Made by a program: the position numbers and the translations under genes
DNA from: Pseudomonas mediterranea CFBP 5447
GTDB lineage: Bacteria; Pseudomonadota; Gammaproteobacteria; Pseudomonadales; Pseudomonadaceae
NCBI RefSeq assembly: GCF_000774145.1
Contig: NZ_KN322987.1
Coordinates: forward strand, 64,756 to 128,755
Direction of reading: 5' to 3'
DNA: 64,000 bases
In this document: piece after piece, positions 59,843 to 64,000 of the stretch
Layout of the letters: the number at the start of each line of letters is the position of its first letter
How positions within the stretch are numbered: position 1 is the stretch's first letter
Notes under the pieces: model-generated
Databases searched by the model: none
What the model was told of the DNA's origin: nothing
What the model saw: only the letters and a program-made list of their open reading frames with translations

Positions 59843-60969
59843 TCTCGATTGAAGTAGTGAACACCGCCAAGCGCCTGAAGCAGTTCATCGAGCTGCCTTT
59901 CCGCTTGTACGCCGACGATCCGAAATGGGTGGCGCCCCTGCGCAGTGACATGAAGCGCATCCTGTCGCCACGCCATAACCCGTTCTTTCGCGAAGCGCAG
60001 ATCGAGCATTTCCTGGCGGTGGACGGACAGGGCCAGGCGCAAGGCCGGATAAGCGTGAGTATCCATGCCGAGTACAACCAGCGTTTCGGCGACGAGCATG
60101 TGTTCTTCGGCTTTTTTGAGGTGACCCCTGACCCTGCCGTTGCGCGCGCGTTGTTCGAAGCGGTTGCCAATTGGGCCCGGGCTCGCGGCAAGTCCAGGTT
60201 GTTGGGGCCTTACAGTTACACCTCGACCCAGGACGCCGCGCTGCTGTTGGAAGACCTGGATGGACGTCCTCCGACGCTGCTGCAAACCTATAACCCGCTC
60301 TGGTACGCAGAGACCCTCAAGCAGGTAGGCTTCGACCTGGCGTTCACTTTCAGCACCTACGGTGTCGATGCCGAGCAGTATCGTGCGCGACGCAAGGCCA
60401 GCCGCAGCGAGAAAGTCCTGCCCGGCAGCCAGTTCAGTGTGCGCACGGCGACGCGGGCCGACCTCAAGTCCAACCTGGAAGAGATCCGCTGCCTGTTCAA
60501 CAGCGCCTTCGCCGAAAACTACGAAGTCGCGCCGATCTCCCAGCCCAGCTTCAAGTTTCATATCGACAGCGTGAAAGCCTTCATCGACCTGGAAGGGATC
60601 AAGCTGATCGAGCTCGACGGCCGAGCGGTGGCGTTCTTTGTGATTCTGCCCGACCTGAATCAGATACTGAGCCAGCTCAAGGGCCACTTCGGTTTGTTCG
60701 ATCTATTCAAGTTGGGACGCTACAAACGCAGCGTCAATGGGGCGGTCATCGCCTTGATCGGTGCCGATCCGTCGGTACAGGGGCGCGGTCTCGGGCGGTT
60801 GATTGGTGATGAAATCGTCCGCTATGCCGAACCGCGTTTCGAACGGGTGGACACCATGTGGATCGACGACCGCAACCCATCCAGCTACGTGCTGGCGCGC
60901 AACGTCGGGATGCGCCGGACCAAGCGCTATGGCGTTTTCGGACTCGATCTGGCTGAAGCAGCGCTCTGA
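59839..60969 (+). CDS. GNAT-like protein, YghO-type
   Basis: 376-residue protein similar in outline to E. coli YghO. The N-terminal half (about 1-170) begins with the family pattern LPFRLYADDPKWVAPL; a C-terminal GNAT-like domain (about 200-375) has the acetyl-CoA loop as VQGRGLGRLIGDE (near residue 313). In this operon an N-acyltransferase acting on the fatty amine is a natural guess, but no activity is established for this family that I know of. Overlaps the SRPBCC gene by 4 bases. Confidence 0.75.
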   Translation: MISIEVVNTAKRLKQFIELPFRLYADDPKWVAPLRSDMKRILSPRHNPFFREAQIEHFLAVDGQGQAQGRISVSIHAEYNQRFGDEHVFFGFFEVTPDPAVARALFEAVANWARARGKSRLLGPYSYTSTQDAALLLEDLDGRPPTLLQTYNPLWYAETLKQVGFDLAFTFSTYGVDAEQYRARRKASRSEKVLPGSQFSVRTATRADLKSNLEEIRCLFNSAFAENYEVAPISQPSFKFHIDSVKAFIDLEGIKLIELDGRAVAFFVILPDLNQILSQLKGHFGLFDLFKLGRYKRSVNGAVIALIGADPSVQGRGLGRLIGDEIVRYAEPRFERVDTMWIDDRNPSSYVLARNVGMRRTKRYGVFGLDLAEAAL

Positions 60970-60987
60970 CCTGGAGTTGTAGACGAA

Positions 60988-61674
60988 ATGGATATCCCTT
61001 TGATTTCCTTGACTGGGCTGAAAAAATTCTACCCCAGTGGCGATGAACGCAGCCTGGTGCTCAACAGCATCAACCTGGACATTTCCCGTGCCAGCATGAC
61101 CGTGATCCGGGGTATATCCGGATCGGGCAAAACCACGCTTCTCAACATACTCGGCGGCCTGGATCGAGCCGACGAGGGCCAGGTGCGCGTGGGAGACGCG
61201 AGCCTGGACAGCATGGACTTCAAGGCCTTGACCCGGTTCCGGGCCGAGCGCGTGGGGTTCATCTTCCAGTTCCACAACCTGATCCCGACGTTGACGGTCA
61301 AGGAGAACGTGTTGACCGGGCTTGAGCCGATCCGTTCGGTCACGCCACGGGACCATGCGCGTGCCGAGGAGTACCTGCATAAGGTCGGGCTGCATGAGCA
61401 TGCCGAGAAGTTTCCTTCCAAGCTGTCGGGCGGGCAGCAGCAGCGGGTGGCGATCGCGAGGGCGCTGATCAAGGAACCGCAATTGATTCTTGCGGACGAG
61501 CCCACCGGCAGCCTGGATGAAGAGACCGGGATGCGGGTGTTCGAACTGTTGCGCCAGATGCAGGAAGAGAAGCAGATCACCGTGGTGATCGTCACGCACA
61601 ACCCCGGTCTGGGGCAGCATGCCGATCATGTCTACGAGATGCGCTCGGGCAATCTGCACAGGGCCGACTCATGA
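60988..61674 (+). CDS. ABC transporter ATPase, MacB/LolD type
   Basis: 228-residue nucleotide-binding subunit: Walker A GSGKTT (45-50), signature LSGGQQQR (about 149-156), Walker B LILADEP and the switch histidine in VTHN. Sequence is of the MacB/LolD class that works with FtsX-type permeases rather than carrying out classical import. It overlaps the permease gene by 4 bases. Together they should extract or export a hydrophobic product from the inner membrane. Confidence 0.92.
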   Translation: MDIPLISLTGLKKFYPSGDERSLVLNSINLDISRASMTVIRGISGSGKTTLLNILGGLDRADEGQVRVGDASLDSMDFKALTRFRAERVGFIFQFHNLIPTLTVKENVLTGLEPIRSVTPRDHARAEEYLHKVGLHEHAEKFPSKLSGGQQQRVAIARALIKEPQLILADEPTGSLDEETGMRVFELLRQMQEEKQITVVIVTHNPGLGQHADHVYEMRSGNLHRADS

Positions 61675-64000
61675 ACATGCTGGTGCGGCATGTGCTTCGC
61701 TCGGTTCTGGTGATTCGCTATCGGTTGCTGACCATTGCGCTGATCTGTGCCTCGACCTTTGGTGTGCTGGTGGGTGCCTACTCGGCCATCGACAGTTTGT
61801 TCAGCACCGTCGAGGACATCCAGTCCAACGCCGCCATGGCGGAGCTGGAGGTGATCTTTGCCCCCGATGACCTGATCAACCTGCCGGCGTTCGATGACAT
61901 CGACGGCGTGACCGCCATTCATCATCGGTTGTTGATGCCCGGGCTGGCGCCCCTTGGTGGTGAGCAGCCGGTCGCCGGATTGATGGTCAGTGCGCCCGCG
62001 CAGGATTTCCTGGCGGTCAACCGCTTGAAGGTTCTGCAGGGGCGCCTGCCCGATGCCATGGAGACCACCGGGATCGCGCTGGAGCGAAACTGCGCGCAGT
62101 TCCATGGCAAGGGTGTGGGGGATCGTTTCAACTTCACCGCGGGCCGGGCTGAGTACCCGGTGGAGGTGATCGGGATTGTCGAAAGCCCCGAATACCTGGT
62201 TGCACCCCTCAACCCCAGCGTCTATGTGCCCAGCAACGGTTCGCTGTGCGTGCTGTTTGCCGACCAGGCGCTGATGCACCAGCAGTTGGGCTTCTCGGCC
62301 ATCAACAGCCTGTTGTTCAGCCGGTCGCCGGACGCCTCGCTCGCGCAGGTCAAGCAGCGCATCACCGAGCGGGCGCAGTCACGCCTGGCGGTGGATTATG
62401 TGTTGCCACGCCAGGAGCAGTTCAGCCAGAAGTTCCTCGAGCTGGACCTCAACACCTTCAAGGTCTTCCTGCCCACGGTGGTGCTGATTTTTGCGTTGTC
62501 GTCGACCCTGGTGGTGTTCTTCCTCATGTATCAATGGGCCAAGGAAGAGCGCCCGCTGATCGCCATGTTCCTGACCCTGGGTTATAGCCGTCGACAGGTG
62601 GCCTGTGCCTATGGTTTGCCGGCACTGATGTTGATCGTTCTGGCGCTGGTCCTGGGTTGTGGCTTCGCGCTGTTCGACATGTATGCGTTCGGCTTGAACT
62701 ACGCGCGAGCCATCGGCATGCCCGAGCCGCAGCTGATGTTCAAGCCACCTTATCTGTGGCGAGCCGGCCTGTTGCTGTGCGGTACCGTTGCGTTGGGCAT
62801 GTACCTGCCCATGCGCTCCATCCTCAGTATCACGCCCATGGACGCCTTGCGTGACGTCGGCGCCGGTCAGGAGCAAACCCTGGCGCTGCGCCTGGTGGCG
62901 TGCCTGCGACACATTGGCGGACCTTTCTGGTTCCGCTATTCGTTGCGCAACCTGCTGCGCAGTTGGCGCATCAGCCTGGTGACGGTCCTGGCCATGTCAG
63001 CGAGTATCGCGATCACCATCGCGTTCTACATTTCCCTGACGTCGATGGAGCGCACCGCCATCAGTAACGTGGAACGTGACAACTGGAGCCGCGTGGTCGA
63101 CCTGGACGTGGCCTGGTGGGATGAGGACATCGCCCGTCTCAACGGCCTGGCGCCCGGCAGTCGCTGGTCGACCTTCGTCAAGGGCGGTGCCCAGGTCAGC
63201 GGCCAGGGCCAACTGGACAACGCCAGCCTGCTGGGTATCGAGCCGGCGGACGGTGTGCGTCACGTGAACCTCATGGAAGGCCGGATGCTGTTGGACGGCG
63301 ACCTGGAAGCCCTGGTGATCGAGCGTCGTATCGCCATTGCACAGGGTGTTGGCCCGGGCGACCGGCTGACCCTCAAGGTGCGCGGCAATCTCTATCCGGC
63401 CAAGGTCGTCGGGGTGTTTTCCGGGGCGCTGCCGGGCGAAATCATCACCACTCGACGTTTCGCCCAGCGCATGTTGGCCCTCGATGAACAATTCACCGGC
63501 GCCTACCTGGTCGACGCGGGAAGCAGCGGCCTGGACGACGCCGCGATCTATGCCTTGCCGGGCGTGGTACGGGTAACGTCCAAGCAGAACATTGTCGCGT
63601 CCATTCTCGAAATCAGCTCGCACATCTGGGTGATCATCCATATCTCGGCGCTGATGAGCATCGCCATCGCCCTGTTGTTCGCGATCACCAGCATGAACTT
63701 CAGCATCGTGGGGCGGCGCGGGGAGTACGGTGTGCTGCGGATCCTCGGTTTCAGCGACCGCAGTGTGTCGCTGATCATGCTCTGTGAAACCCTGAGCATT
63801 GCCGTGGTCGCGGGCGTTGTCGCCATCCCCCTGGGGTATGGCCTTGGCGCCGTCCTCAACCATCGCTTGACCGATGTCTGGTTCAAGATCAACACCGACC
63901 CTGCCTTCAGCGATTTCTGGCGAGTCATCCTGCCAGCGTTGGTGATCATTCCCTTTGCGGCGATGCCTGCCATTCGCCACGTATTCCGCATCCCGGCGGT
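61671..64000 (+). CDS. FtsX-type ABC permease (runs off window)
   Basis: Open frame continuing to the window end without a stop (776 codons visible). A first helix (about 10-40) and periplasmic region are followed by an FtsX core of three helices (about 265-385). A linker leads to a second helix near 440-460, a second periplasmic region and a second FtsX core starting near 650 (SALMSIAIALLFAITSMNF). This double-FtsX layout is that of YbbP- or LolCE-related permeases fused into one chain. ATG at 61671 overlaps the ATPase stop (ATGA). Confidence 0.87.
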   Translation, partial: MNMLVRHVLRSVLVIRYRLLTIALICASTFGVLVGAYSAIDSLFSTVEDIQSNAAMAELEVIFAPDDLINLPAFDDIDGVTAIHHRLLMPGLAPLGGEQPVAGLMVSAPAQDFLAVNRLKVLQGRLPDAMETTGIALERNCAQFHGKGVGDRFNFTAGRAEYPVEVIGIVESPEYLVAPLNPSVYVPSNGSLCVLFADQALMHQQLGFSAINSLLFSRSPDASLAQVKQRITERAQSRLAVDYVLPRQEQFSQKFLELDLNTFKVFLPTVVLIFALSSTLVVFFLMYQWAKEERPLIAMFLTLGYSRRQVACAYGLPALMLIVLALVLGCGFALFDMYAFGLNYARAIGMPEPQLMFKPPYLWRAGLLLCGTVALGMYLPMRSILSITPMDALRDVGAGQEQTLALRLVACLRHIGGPFWFRYSLRNLLRSWRISLVTVLAMSASIAITIAFYISLTSMERTAISNVERDNWSRVVDLDVAWWDEDIARLNGLAPGSRWSTFVKGGAQVSGQGQLDNASLLGIEPADGVRHVNLMEGRMLLDGDLEALVIERRIAIAQGVGPGDRLTLKVRGNLYPAKVVGVFSGALPGEIITTRRFAQRMLALDEQFTGAYLVDAGSSGLDDAAIYALPGVVRVTSKQNIVASILEISSHIWVIIHISALMSIAIALLFAITSMNFSIVGRRGEYGVLRILGFSDRSVSLIMLCETLSIAVVAGVVAIPLGYGLGAVLNHRLTDVWFKINTDPAFSDFWRVILPALVIIPFAAMPAIRHVFRIPA

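Overview
The window reads as chromosome of a high-GC denitrifying Pseudomonas, most likely of the fluorescens/corrugata-type lineage. The basis is the gene families (NarXL, NarK1K2GHJI, Dnr, split class III ribonucleotide reductase, FtrABCD), the many GTGGGAGCGAGCC-type REP/REPIN repeats, and Anr/Dnr boxes of the TTGAC/T-N4-A/GTCAA form. I see no rRNA, tRNA, CRISPR array, intact insertion sequence or prophage.

Region 1 (1-20.7 kb) is an anaerobic respiration island. A Dnr-type regulator, narL and narX lie on the minus strand. A compact control region with NarL heptamers, an IHF consensus, an Anr/Dnr box and a -10 separates them from narK1-narK2-narG-narH-narJ-narI, a nar-associated parvulin and moaA. 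A second Anr/Dnr promoter drives the class III ribonucleotide reductase genes. Their catalytic subunit lacks the glycyl-radical loop, which is encoded by a separate 53-codon gene between nrdD and nrdG. A chemoreceptor follows. A 158-bp palindromic element sits between narK2 and narG.

Region 2 (20.7-31 kb) holds ftrDCBA for ferrous iron uptake with a Fur-like box, and a divergent small DUF3079 gene with a canonical Anr/Dnr promoter. It also holds a REPIN interrupted by a MITE-like element, an M20 metallopeptidase, the 23S rRNA hydroxylation gene rlhA, a diguanylate cyclase and a small phosphoesterase.

Region 3 (31-52.5 kb) is accessory metabolism and regulation. An eight-gene operon (FAD monooxygenase, RidA, DUF1028, M20 deacetylase, aldehyde dehydrogenase, APC permease, class III aminotransferase, polyamine-type binding protein) looks like amine or polyamine-like catabolism. 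It is followed by a LysR regulator, an NDH-2-like dehydrogenase, two FixJ/CheY-type response regulators, a MexT-like LysR gene, a membrane protein of unknown function, a GlxA-type regulator, and an AraC regulator with an outer-membrane channel, an MFS transporter and an amidase.

Region 4 (52.7-64 kb, running off the end) is the most unusual locus: nine tightly coupled genes encoding a fatty acyl-AMP ligase, an acyl carrier protein, a histidine-rich membrane protein, a membrane desaturase, a class III aminotransferase fused to a cyanobacterial-AAR-like acyl-ACP reductase, an SRPBCC protein, a GNAT-like protein and an ABC/FtsX exporter. I infer that it activates a fatty acid, desaturates it on the carrier, releases it as an aldehyde, aminates it to an unsaturated long-chain amine, possibly conjugates it, and exports it. 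The fusion resembles TamH of the tambjamine tail pathway, but no pyrrole genes are visible here.
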